From the NCBI GenBank assembly GCA_934567745.1, contig CAKTJM010000045.1:1-13142 (forward strand): DNA of 13,142 nt. Direction: 5' to 3'. The stretch comes from an uncultured Eubacteriales bacterium (GTDB lineage Bacteria; Bacillota; Clostridia; Oscillospirales; Oscillospiraceae). The position numbers were made by a program, and so were the translations under genes. This document shows positions 5,563-12,274 of the stretch, piece after piece (the first letter of the stretch is position 1; every line of letters starts with the position of its first letter). A model generated the notes under the pieces. It saw only the letters and a program-made list of their open reading frames with translations. It did not search any database and was not told the DNA's origin.

Positions 5563-6710
5563 GAGGGAGATCCGCTCGATCCGAGCAGCAGGCGCGCCCG
5601 CTTCTGGATCTGCCCCTCGATCAGCCGCAGCCGCTTGGCCGGGAGGTCATAGGACGGATGGCGCGTGAAGCGGAAGGTCAGCAGCCGCCGGAGCATCGCC
5701 CGGTGGCGGTCCGTCATGACCCGGCGCGCCTCGTCGAGGAAATCGTCGTAGGTCCGCGGGCGCAGCGTGGAGACGTAGGCGTCCAGCGCCTCCGCCGAGC
5801 GCAGGTCGTCCGCCCCCGCGAAGCAGAACAGGCCCATGCCGTGGTCGAACAGGGGGGCGGGACCGACGATCCGGTTCGTCCGCGTATCGACGTAGGAGCC
5901 GAAGTTGCCGAGATGCCGGTCCTCGTTGCAGATGATGGCGTCGAAGACGATCATGTCGGCGAGCGCCTCCTCGTGCCCGAGGCCCAGCTCTGCGTAGTAG
6001 GCCCGCACGGCGGGGAGCCCGCCCGAGCCCACCATCCGGCCGACCGGTAGGAAGGCGCGCTCCTTGCTCGTGAACAGCGCACAGGTGGAGCACAGCCGCC
6101 CCTTGGACCGCGACAGGCCGTACTCGACCGCGTCGATCCCCATCGCCGCCGCGACCTGGGCGGCGTGGTATTCGGAATACGGCTCGTTCCCGGAGTTCGA
6201 GGCCCCGACGGAGCCGCCCTTGTAGAGCAGGATCTGGCCGTTCCGCCGCCGCCAGCACTTGGGCAGGGCGCCGTTCGTCGTGAACTCCGGGCTGGACGTC
6301 AGCGAGGACCGCACCTGGCTCCCGTAGCCCGTGAAGGCCAGCCACGCCAGGACCTGACTGAAGGGGTCGTCATAGAGGTTGCATCCCGCGAACGTCCCCG
6401 TGAAGCCCTCCTCCACGACCCAGTAGCAGTCGTTCAGGGAGAGGCCGCGGCAGACGCGGATGATGTCCAGGCTGCGGTTGACGTTCAGGCCGCATTTGGC
6501 CAGGAAGCTCCGGACATAGGCCCGGTCCTTCGGGATGGTGCGGCTCTTCAGCCACCGCGCGAGCCCGGCGGGGGTGGGGACCAGGTCGAGGGGGAGCAGC
6601 GCCCGCCGCTCCTCGTCGAGCGAGACGATCGTGACGTCCGGGACGTCGCTGTGCTCCGTGGCGTCGAACGTGATGAGCGGTGTGTCGAAGAGCTTGAGCT
6701 GATAGATCAT
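5559..6710 (-). CDS. HipA-like serine/threonine kinase-fold protein, no HipB partner
   Basis: 383 residues. The C-terminal half has the HipA/CtkA-like kinase set: LLYKGG with K164 as candidate ATP-binding lysine, E180 in the following helix, NEDRHLGNFG at 262-271 with D264, H266 and N269 as the catalytic loop, and LFDHG at 288-291 as the metal-binding Asp segment. All expected polar residues are present, so kinase activity is plausible. The N-terminal half (GLARWLKSRTIP near 49-60 and GLSLNDCYWVVEEGF near 89-103) recalls proteins found widely in Clostridia and not characterised to my knowledge. Classical HipA toxins phosphorylate glutamyl-tRNA synthetase and pair with a HipB antitoxin; no HipB-like gene is adjacent. 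The start is ATG 6710 behind a weak AAGGGGGG; a good AGGAGGA lies too far upstream. The target is unknown. Confidence 0.82.
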   Translation of the reverse strand: MIYQLKLFDTPLITFDATEHSDVPDVTIVSLDEERRALLPLDLVPTPAGLARWLKSRTIPKDRAYVRSFLAKCGLNVNRSLDIIRVCRGLSLNDCYWVVEEGFTGTFAGCNLYDDPFSQVLAWLAFTGYGSQVRSSLTSSPEFTTNGALPKCWRRRNGQILLYKGGSVGASNSGNEPYSEYHAAQVAAAMGIDAVEYGLSRSKGRLCSTCALFTSKERAFLPVGRMVGSGGLPAVRAYYAELGLGHEEALADMIVFDAIICNEDRHLGNFGSYVDTRTNRIVGPAPLFDHGMGLFCFAGADDLRSAEALDAYVSTLRPRTYDDFLDEARRVMTDRHRAMLRRLLTFRFTRHPSYDLPAKRLRLIEGQIQKRARLLLGSSGSPS

Positions 6711-6739
6711 GGGTGGTCCCCCCTTCCGGTCCTCCTGTC

Positions 6740-6769
6740 ATGATACTGCATCCGGCCCATGTCCGTCAA
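6740..6769 (-). promoter_or_regulatory. Promoter of the HipA-like gene
   Basis: On the minus strand TTGACG (6769-6764) is followed after 18 bases by TATCAT (6745-6740). The ATG at 6710 lies about 30 bases downstream of the -10 box, so the leader is short. Confidence 0.6.
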
Positions 6770-6793
6770 GACGGATCGGCTCGCTTTCGCCCC

Positions 6794-6822
6794 TTGTCCT
6801 CCGTCCCCGGCTATGGTATGAT
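6794..6822 (+). promoter_or_regulatory. Promoter of the dusB-sigma-anti-sigma operon
   Basis: TTGTCC (6794-6799), a 17-base spacer and TATGAT (6817-6822), with an extended TGG before the -10 box. The leader to the ATG at 6854 is short. It is a sigma-A type site. No second promoter resembling an ECF-sigma target was recognised before the sigma gene, which lies inside the operon. Confidence 0.65.
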
Positions 6823-6853
6823 GGGGGGACCACCACGAGAGGAGGTGCGGCGT

Positions 6854-7843
6854 ATGCTCATCGGCTCCGTCCGCATCGAGACCCCCCTGATCCTGGCCCC
6901 CATGGCGGGCGTCACCGACCTCGCCTTCCGCCAGATCTGCCGCGAGCTGGGCGCGGGCTGCACCGTCACGGAGATGGTCAGCGCCAAGGCCCTGTGCTAT
7001 CAGGACCGCAAGACGCGGCCCCTCATGCAGCTCGGCCCGGACGAGCGCCCCGCCGGGGTCCAGGTCTTCGGCAGCGACCCCGCCTGCATGGCCGAGGCCG
7101 CCCACATCATCGCCGAGGACGCCCGCCCGAGCTTCATCGACATCAACATGGGCTGCCCCGTGCCCAAGATCGCCAACAGCGGCGACGGCTCCGGCCTGCT
7201 GCGCGATCTCGACCGCGCCTGCCGCGTGGCCGAGGCCGTCCTCGCCGGGGCGGCGGGCCTGCCCGTCACCGTCAAGCTCCGCACCGGCTGGGACCGCGGC
7301 CACCTCGTCTATTTGGAGCTGGGCCGGATGCTGGAGAGCCTCGGCATCGCCGCCCTGACCCTCCACGGCCGGACGAAGGGCCAGATGTACGCCGGCCGGG
7401 CCGACTGGGACGCCATCCGCGCCCTCAAGCAGGCGGTGTCCATCCCCGTCGTCGCCAACGGCGACGTGTTCTCCGCCGAGGACGCCGTACACATCCTGCG
7501 CTACACCGGGGCGGACGCCGTGATGATCGCGCGCGGGGCCTTCGGGGACCCGTGGATCTTCCAGCAGGCCAAGGCCGCCCTCGCGGGCGAGCCGATCCCC
7601 AAACGGCCCCCGCTGGCGGCGCGCTGCGCCCTGGCGGAGCGGCAGATCCTCCTCGCCGCCGAGCAGAAGGGCGAACGGATCGCCTGCCTGGAGGCGCGCA
7701 AGCAGTACAACTGGTATCTCAAGGGCATCCCGCACGCGAGCTATTGGAAGAGCCAGATCGCCCAGCTGGCCACCCTGGCCGACGTGCGCCGGATCACCGC
7801 CGGGATCGCCCGCGAGCTGAGGGACCCGAGCGATGAGGGATGA
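6854..7843 (+). CDS. dusB: tRNA-dihydrouridine synthase (DusB family)
   Basis: 329 residues, the normal length. Dus enzymes use FMN and NADPH to reduce specific uridines in tRNA to dihydrouridine. The FMN barrel starts with TPLILAPMAGVTDLAFR (about residues 10-26). The catalytic cysteine is C101 in INMGCPVPK. Further FMN/tRNA-binding blocks are VKLRTGW, LHGRTKGQMYAG, VANGDV and MIARGAFGDPWIF. The loop after the Cys reads NSGDGSGLLRD, slightly off the usual KxGxGSALLxD. The start is ATG 6854, with AGGAGGT 7 bases upstream; an earlier in-frame ATG would place the promoter inside the gene. The stop overlaps the sigma factor start by 11 bases, so it leads a coupled operon. Low-GC Firmicutes often carry dusB near other genes, so pairing with an ECF sigma factor here is notable but unexplained. 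Confidence 0.94.
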   Translation: MLIGSVRIETPLILAPMAGVTDLAFRQICRELGAGCTVTEMVSAKALCYQDRKTRPLMQLGPDERPAGVQVFGSDPACMAEAAHIIAEDARPSFIDINMGCPVPKIANSGDGSGLLRDLDRACRVAEAVLAGAAGLPVTVKLRTGWDRGHLVYLELGRMLESLGIAALTLHGRTKGQMYAGRADWDAIRALKQAVSIPVVANGDVFSAEDAVHILRYTGADAVMIARGAFGDPWIFQQAKAALAGEPIPKRPPLAARCALAERQILLAAEQKGERIACLEARKQYNWYLKGIPHASYWKSQIAQLATLADVRRITAGIARELRDPSDEG

Positions 7844-8450
7844 GGAGCAGCGTCTGATCGCCCGCGCCCGCGACGGCGATGCGGACGCCTTCGGCCAGCT
7901 CGTCACGGCGCACCAGCAGATGGTGTACGCCCTGGCCCTGCGCAGGCTCGGCGACCACCACGACGCGGAGGAGGTCGCCCAGACCGCCTTTTTGAAGGCG
8001 TGGCAGGGCTTATCGAATTTCCGCGGCGGCTCGTCGTTCGCCACCTGGCTCTACCGGCTGACCGCCAACGCCTGCACGGACCATCTGCGCCGTGCGGGGC
8101 GGGACCGCGCCGTCGTCTCGCTGGACGACCCGGACCTGCCGCCGCCGATCGACCGCGCCCCGACGCCCGCCGAGCGGGCCGAGCGCCGGGCGGAGGAGGA
8201 CGCGCTGCACGCGGCCCTCGCCGCCCTGTCGGAGGAGCACCGGACGATCCTGCTCCTGCGGGCGGTGGACGGGCTGCGGTACGACGAGATCGCCGCGCGG
8301 CTCGGGCTGACCGAGGGGACGGTGAAGTCCCGGCTCGCCCGGGCGCGGCTGCGGCTGCGCGAGATCCTGGCGGAGGACGGGAACTTTTTCGCGGATCCTG
8401 CGTCTAATGAGACAGGAACGAAGGAACGAAAGGGGGGACGACGGTCATGA
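7833..8450 (+). CDS. ECF (extracytoplasmic function) RNA polymerase sigma factor
   Basis: 205 residues. Region 2 spans about 8-90: FGQLVTAHQQMVYALALRRLG, HHDAEEVAQTAFLKAWQGL and the promoter-melting segment FATWLYRLTANACTDHLRR. A Pro/Glu-rich linker follows. Region 4 spans about 122-175, with the helix-turn-helix YDEIAARLGLTEGTVKSRLARARLRLRE that reads the -35 element. There is no region 1.1 or 3, which marks the ECF class. The 25-residue tail after the helix-turn-helix is polar and unremarkable. The ATG at 7833 lies inside the end of dusB, with GAGGGA about 8 bases upstream. The stop overlaps the anti-sigma start as ATGA. It is presumably held inactive at the membrane by that product; the stress it answers is unknown. 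Confidence 0.93.
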   Translation: MRDEEQRLIARARDGDADAFGQLVTAHQQMVYALALRRLGDHHDAEEVAQTAFLKAWQGLSNFRGGSSFATWLYRLTANACTDHLRRAGRDRAVVSLDDPDLPPPIDRAPTPAERAERRAEEDALHAALAALSEEHRTILLLRAVDGLRYDEIAARLGLTEGTVKSRLARARLRLREILAEDGNFFADPASNETGTKERKGGRRS

Positions 8451-9361
8451 GGACCTGCGAGGATCACGAAGAGCTGATCTCCGCGCGGCTCGACGGCGCG
8501 CTGACGGACGAGGAGCGGGCGGCGCTGGACGCGCATCTGGCCGGGTGCCCCCGCTGCCGCCGGACCGCCGCGGAGCTGGCGGAGGTCGATGCGGCGCTGC
8601 GGTCCCTGGCCGGGGCCGCGCCGGTGGATCTGACCGCCCGCGTGCGCGAACGGATCGACGCGGAGAAGGTCGTCCCGCTGCGGCGGCGGCCGCACCGCAC
8701 CCTGTGGGGCGCGGCCTGCGCCGCGGTGCTCGCCCTGGTGCTGGTCGCGGGGAGCGGGCTGTCGCTCTTCCCGGCGGCCGGGGACGAGGCCTGCGAGACC
8801 GCGCCCTTCGCGGCCCAGGCCCAGACGATCGGGGACGACGAAGACGCCCCGAGGGAGGACAGCGCGTCCGCCAAGCCGGAGCGCGATGGGAACGCCAAGA
8901 CGGCGGACGCCGACACGCCGTCCGTCGCCATGGACGGCCAGCGCGGCCGCCCCGCGCAGCAGGAGCAGCAGCGGCCCGCGGCCCACGACGGCAGCGCCCC
9001 GGTGGACGGCGGCGATCGGGCGACGACCGACGGCCAGTCCGGGGACACCGTCTCCGCCGCAGGCGGCGGGGGCGGCGGCAGCGGTCCCCGCGAGACGAAC
9101 GGCGCCGGCGACGGCGACGACAAGACCGGCGCGACGGGGCCGGACGGCCAGACCATCGGCGGACAGAGCGCCGCGGAGCCGCTGACGGAGGACACCGCGG
9201 CGGCGGCCCTGCGCGCCTGGCTCGGCGCGGAGGACGCGCCCCTGACCGCCCTCGGGACCACCGACGACGGCGGGGCCTGGCGCTTCGCCCTGGACGGGCG
9301 GACCTTCTCCGTGGACGCCGGGGACGGGACCGTGACCGAGGAGGGGACGGGGAACGAATGA
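8447..9361 (+). CDS. Zinc-finger (ZAS) membrane anti-sigma factor
   Basis: 304 residues. The N-terminal cytoplasmic domain has the zinc anti-sigma motif HLAGCPRC (H30, C34, C37), matching Hx3Cx2C, inside a zf-HC2-type helical fold (CEDHEELISARLDGALTDEE precedes it). A single membrane segment lies near 86-107. Beyond it is an unusually long low-complexity stretch, about 110-250, rich in Asp, Glu, Gly, Gln and Ala with a GGGGGGS run; it is probably a disordered exterior linker. The last 50 or so residues (AAAALRAWLGAEDAPL to FALDGRTFSVDAGDGTVTEE) look like a small folded sensor, perhaps PepSY-like. The 4-base ATGA overlap with the sigma gene supports stoichiometric coupling. It should release the sigma factor after regulated proteolysis or ligand sensing outside; this is inferred from the family. 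Confidence 0.88.
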   Translation: MRTCEDHEELISARLDGALTDEERAALDAHLAGCPRCRRTAAELAEVDAALRSLAGAAPVDLTARVRERIDAEKVVPLRRRPHRTLWGAACAAVLALVLVAGSGLSLFPAAGDEACETAPFAAQAQTIGDDEDAPREDSASAKPERDGNAKTADADTPSVAMDGQRGRPAQQEQQRPAAHDGSAPVDGGDRATTDGQSGDTVSAAGGGGGGSGPRETNGAGDGDDKTGATGPDGQTIGGQSAAEPLTEDTAAAALRAWLGAEDAPLTALGTTDDGGAWRFALDGRTFSVDAGDGTVTEEGTGNE

Positions 9362-9384
9362 GCCTCCCTCTGCCCTGTGGGTCG

Positions 9385-9829
9385 TCCCGCACACGGCGCG
9401 GGGGACCTCAGACAGGCCCGATCGCCCTCTCAGACCGCTCCGCGGCCAGCTCCCCCAGAGGAGGAGCTCAGCGTGTCAAAAAAGCCTCGCAGAGTTTCGC
9501 GCTCGGAAGCGCGAAATAAAGCCAAATCATTTTCTCCGGCGACATGTGCGTCGGAGAAAATACTTCTCAGCCCACAAGTGTGCGAATCGTCCGCCGCAGG
9601 CGGACGGTGCGTTTGCGCAGGGGGCTGCATCCCCTCCGTCGAAAAGCTCCGAAGGAGTTTTTCGACAGTCTCCAGCTCCCCCAGAGGGGGAGCTCCCTGC
9701 GGGGCGTTTTTTTTCGACGCATCAGGGAAGGGCCGCACAGCGAGCTCTCCCCTTGGGAGAGCTGGCACGGCGCAGCCGTGACTGAGAGGGCGCACCTACG
9801 CGGCGGAGACCGCAGCGTGGTGTGCGGAA
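9385..9829. repeat. Palindromic intergenic element, copy 2, enlarged with serial hairpins
   Basis: This fills most of the non-coding stretch 9362-10140; no credible gene was seen there. Ends are TCCCGCACAC (9385-9394) and GTGTGCGGAA (9820-9829), matching copy 1 with one mismatch. A minus-oriented unit lies near 9428-9474, and a plus unit (AGCTCTCCC/GGGAGAGCT at 9743-9763, CACGGC/GCCGTG, GACTGAGAGGG) near the right end. Between them is about 200 bases absent from copy 1, with perfect hairpins at 9495-9516 (TTTCGCGCT/AGCGCGAAA), 9529-9561 (ATTTTCTCCG/CGGAGAAAAT), 9589-9605 (GTCCGCC/GGCGGAC) and 9638-9666 (13 bp with one G-T pair). A further AGCTCCCCC/GGGGGAGCT hairpin at 9674-9694 starts the core shared with copy 3. 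Reading frames across it come from the repeat, not from genes. Confidence 0.8.
9692..9714 (+). terminator. Terminator-like hairpin and T-run inside element copy 2
   Basis: GCTCC (9692-9696) can pair with GGGGC (9701-9705), followed by G and eight T (9707-9714). It shares bases with the larger GGGGGAGCT hairpin just upstream, so the two folds compete. It is the first T-run after the anti-sigma gene and may end that operon's transcript. Copy 3 keeps the same arrangement with six T. Confidence 0.45.
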
Positions 9830-9890
9830 GGAGCACACCACCGAGATGCGCCCACCGCCTCCGCCGAAGAGGATCCCACCCTCTCTCACC

Positions 9891-9932
9891 GCCCGCATCG
9901 GCCCCGCGTGGGGCGCGGTGCGGGCGTTTTTT
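9891..9932 (+). terminator. Strong intrinsic terminator
   Basis: GCCCGCA (9891-9897) pairs with TGCGGGC (9919-9925), and an inner stem GCCCC/GGGGC (9901-9914) has a 4-base loop. GTTTTTT follows directly. It lies between element copy 2 and the EF-G-like gene promoter and insulates that promoter from upstream read-through. Confidence 0.85.
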
Positions 9933-10007
9933 GGCCCTTCGTCGGCCCGTATGGAAGATCATAAGGGCCAAAACCGCAAATTTTTAGTGATTTTTTCTAT
10001 TTTCCTG

Positions 10008-10036
10008 TTGCCAGAGCCGCGCTCATGTTGTATACT
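10008..10036 (+). promoter_or_regulatory. Promoter of the EF-G-like gene
   Basis: TTGCCA (10008-10013), exactly 17 bases, then TATACT (10031-10036). An A/T-rich stretch at 9976-10003 just upstream could act as an UP element, unusual in this GC-rich window. Predicted start is near 10043, leaving a leader of about 98 bases. Confidence 0.8.
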
Positions 10037-10054
10037 TGTCTGGATAGAGCCATC

Positions 10055-10116
10055 AGATCCCCTCAGGGGTCTTTCTGCTTGCGCGATCCAGTGGCGGGCC
10101 GCTCGCCCGCCCCCAC
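10055..10116 (+). promoter_or_regulatory. Structured leader of the EF-G-like gene (two hairpins)
   Basis: The first hairpin pairs AGA/CCCC with GGGG/TCT (10055-10072, loop TCA, one bulged T) and is followed by TTCTGCTT, so it could act as a weak attenuator. The second pairs GGCGGGC (10093-10099) with GCCCGCC (10105-10111), loop CGCTC, with extra flanking pairs to 10116. It ends about 8 bases before the AAGGAG ribosome site. Possible control of translation is inferred from position only. Confidence 0.45.
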
Positions 10117-10140
10117 TTTGAATAAGGAGAGAACACAGTT

Positions 10141-12201
10141 ATGAGCTACACCACCGACAAGATCCGCAACGTCTGCCTGCTGGGCCACGGCGGCAACGGC
10201 AAGACCTCTCTCGCCGAGAGCATGCTGTTCCTGACCGGCGGCATCGACCGCCTCGGGAAGACCGTTGACGGCAACACCACCTGCGACTACGATCCCGAAG
10301 AGATCAAGCGCCAGATCTCCATCTCCATGGCCAGCGCCCCGGTCCGGTATCGCGATCACAAGCTGAACGTGCTGGACACCCCGGGCAACTTCGATTTTGC
10401 CGGTGAAGTCTGCTCCGCTCTCTATGCCGCCGATGCCGGCGTCATGGTCTGCTCCGCCAAGGACGGTCTGAGCGTCGGCGCCGACCGCGCCTGGAAGATG
10501 CTGCGCGACCGCAACCAGCCCCGCCTGATCTACATCTCCCGCTGCGACGAGGAGAACTCCGACATGAACGCCACCGTCGCTGCCCTCAAGGACAAGTTCG
10601 GCGCGGCCGTCACCCCCATCGTCTACCCCATCATGGGCGCGGGCAACATCGTGACCGGCTTCGTGGACCTGCTCCACAAGAAGGCGTATGACGCCAAGGG
10701 CGAGATCGCCGTCCCCGGCGACGTGGCCGACGACGTCGAGGCCGCCTATGCCGAGCTGATGGAAGCGGCCGCCGGTGTGGACGAGGAGCTGATGGAGAAG
10801 TATTTCGACGCCGGTGAGCTCACCGCCGACGAGATCATCCGCGGCCTGAAGGCCGGCGTGAAGGAAGCCAGCATCGCCCCCGTCGTCTGCGGCTCCGCCG
10901 TGAGCGGCATGGGCACCAACTTCCTCATGGACTGCATCATCGACCTGCTGCCCGATCCCTCCGAGGCCGCCCCCGTGGCCGGTGAGCTGGACGGCGAGCC
11001 CGTCGAGATCAAGTGCGACCCCAACGGCCCCACCGTGGCCTTCGTCTTCAAGACCGTGTCCGACCAGTACGGCAAGTACTCCTTCGTGAAGCTGCTCTCC
11101 GGCCGCCTCACCTCCGACATGGCCCTCGTGAACACCACCACCGGCAACACCGACAAGCTCGGCCGCCTGTACACCATGAAGGGCAAGAAGAACGAGGAAG
11201 TCAAGGAGATCGTCTGCGGCGACATCGGCGCCCTGGGCAAGATGGACCGTCTGAAGACCGGCGAGGCCCTGTGCGACCCGAAGTTCGCCGTCAAGCCTGC
11301 CGCCATCCCCTTCGCCGAGCCCTGCTTCTCCAAGGCCATCTCCCCGAAGACCCGCGGCCAGGACGACAAGGTCGCCTCCGGCCTGATCCGCATGAACGAA
11401 GAGGATCCCACCTTCACCATCGTGAACAACGCCGAGACCCACCAGGTCGTCCTCTCCGGCGCCGGTGACATCCAGCTCGACGTCCTCGTCTCCCGTCTGA
11501 AGAGCCGCTTCGGCGTCGATGCGGAGCTGTCCAACGCCCGCGTGGCCTATCGTGAGAAGATCCGCAAGTCCGTCGAGGCCCACGGCCGCCACAAGAAGCA
11601 GACCGGCGGTTCCGGCCAGTTCGGCGACGTGTGGATCCGCTTCGAGCCGCAGGACGAGTCCGACGATATGATCTTCGCCGAGGAGGTCTTCGGCGGCTCC
11701 GTCCCGAAGAACTTCTTCCCCGCCGTCGAGAAGGGCCTGCGCGACGCCGTGCGCAAGGGCGTCCTCGCCGGGTATCCGCTGGTCGGCCTGAAGGCCACCC
11801 TGTACGACGGCTCCTATCACCCCGTCGACTCCAACGAGATGGCGTTCAAGACCGCCGCGCAGCTGGCCTATAAGGAAGGCATCGCGAAGGCGAACCCCAC
11901 CATCCTCGAGCCGATCGGCGAGCTGAAGGTCACCATCCCCGACAGCTACCTGGGCGACGTCATGGGCGACCTGAACAAGCGCCGCGGCCGCGTGATGGGC
12001 ATGAACCCCACGCCCGATGGCGACCAGATCCTCGAGGCCGAGGTCCCCATGGCCGAGATGACCTCCTACGCGATCGACCTGCGTTCGATCACCCAGAGCC
12101 GCGGCTCCTTCTCCTTCCACTTCGTGCGCTATGAGGAGGCTCCTCCCGCTGCCCAGCAGAAGGCCATCGACGACGCGAAGGCCATCCAGGAAGAGGCCTG
12201 A
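10141..12201 (+). CDS. EF-G paralogue (EF-G2-type translational GTPase family)
   Basis: 686 residues, close to canonical EF-G, with the G domain first and domains II-V recognisable. YREKIRKSVEAHGRHKKQTGGSGQFGDV is the domain IV entry, and DVMGDLNKRRGRVMGM the domain V ribosome-contact block. It is not the housekeeping EF-G by its GTPase motifs. The P-loop GHGGNGKT (15-22) replaces GHIDAGKT. The switch I stretch reads DYDPEEIKRQISI. DTPG (79-82) is followed by N83 where EF-G has the catalytic His. SRCD (133-136) stands where NKxD sets guanine specificity. Related Clostridia paralogues often have Tyr after DTPG and a degenerate G4 motif, so GTP hydrolysis or specificity may be altered. The role in ribosome recycling, rescue or translocation is unknown. 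ATG 10141 has AAGGAG 11 bases upstream. It is a single-gene unit. Confidence 0.88.
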   Translation: MSYTTDKIRNVCLLGHGGNGKTSLAESMLFLTGGIDRLGKTVDGNTTCDYDPEEIKRQISISMASAPVRYRDHKLNVLDTPGNFDFAGEVCSALYAADAGVMVCSAKDGLSVGADRAWKMLRDRNQPRLIYISRCDEENSDMNATVAALKDKFGAAVTPIVYPIMGAGNIVTGFVDLLHKKAYDAKGEIAVPGDVADDVEAAYAELMEAAAGVDEELMEKYFDAGELTADEIIRGLKAGVKEASIAPVVCGSAVSGMGTNFLMDCIIDLLPDPSEAAPVAGELDGEPVEIKCDPNGPTVAFVFKTVSDQYGKYSFVKLLSGRLTSDMALVNTTTGNTDKLGRLYTMKGKKNEEVKEIVCGDIGALGKMDRLKTGEALCDPKFAVKPAAIPFAEPCFSKAISPKTRGQDDKVASGLIRMNEEDPTFTIVNNAETHQVVLSGAGDIQLDVLVSRLKSRFGVDAELSNARVAYREKIRKSVEAHGRHKKQTGGSGQFGDVWIRFEPQDESDDMIFAEEVFGGSVPKNFFPAVEKGLRDAVRKGVLAGYPLVGLKATLYDGSYHPVDSNEMAFKTAAQLAYKEGIAKANPTILEPIGELKVTIPDSYLGDVMGDLNKRRGRVMGMNPTPDGDQILEAEVPMAEMTSYAIDLRSITQSRGSFSFHFVRYEEAPPAAQQKAIDDAKAIQEEA

Positions 12202-12233
12202 GTCTCGTACCGGGTCTGATATCAGAGAAAACG

Positions 12234-12267
12234 AAGAGCACGCCGAGCGATCGGCGTGCTCTTTTTT
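12234..12267 (+). terminator. Intrinsic terminator of the EF-G-like gene
   Basis: AAGAGCACGCCGA (12234-12246) and TCGGCGTGCTCTT (12251-12263) form a perfect 13-bp stem with a GCGA loop, running into a six-T tract (12262-12267). It lies 32 bases after the stop codon. Confidence 0.93.
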
Positions 12268-12274
12268 ACAAAAT

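Larger units (their letters stand above)
6712..6834. repeat. 12-bp inverted pair in the divergent hipA-like/dusB region
   Basis: GGTGGTCCCCCC (6712-6723) and GGGGGGACCACC (6823-6834) are exact inverse copies. Because the two genes diverge, both transcripts carry the same sense 12-mer, GGGGGGACCACC, near the 5' end. In the hipA-like gene it is the ribosome site region; in dusB it follows directly on the -10 box. It may be a pair of operators, a shared RNA-level site, or coincidence. Confidence 0.55.

Noticed and set aside
9385..9829. CRISPR array
   Set aside because: The repeated pieces are inverted, of differing lengths and not separated by regular unique spacers.
9377..9987. Small frames in the 9.4-10.0 kb gap with similar peptides also at 4397-4650 and 12273-12503
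   Set aside because: Their similarity comes from the shared palindromic DNA, they occur in several frames on both strands, and none has a convincing ribosome site.
10063..12120. Long open frame antisense to the EF-G-like gene (685 codons)
   Set aside because: It is a mirror of strong codon bias in a GC-rich gene. The translation is low-complexity (Gly/Val/Asp/His/Leu), has no recognisable domain, and lacks a ribosome site and promoter.
10141..12201. Tetracycline-resistance ribosomal protection protein (TetM-like)
   Set aside because: Length and overall layout fit the EF-G2 branch, and the degenerate G4 and Asn after DTPG are unlike TetM, which keeps the canonical GTPase motifs.
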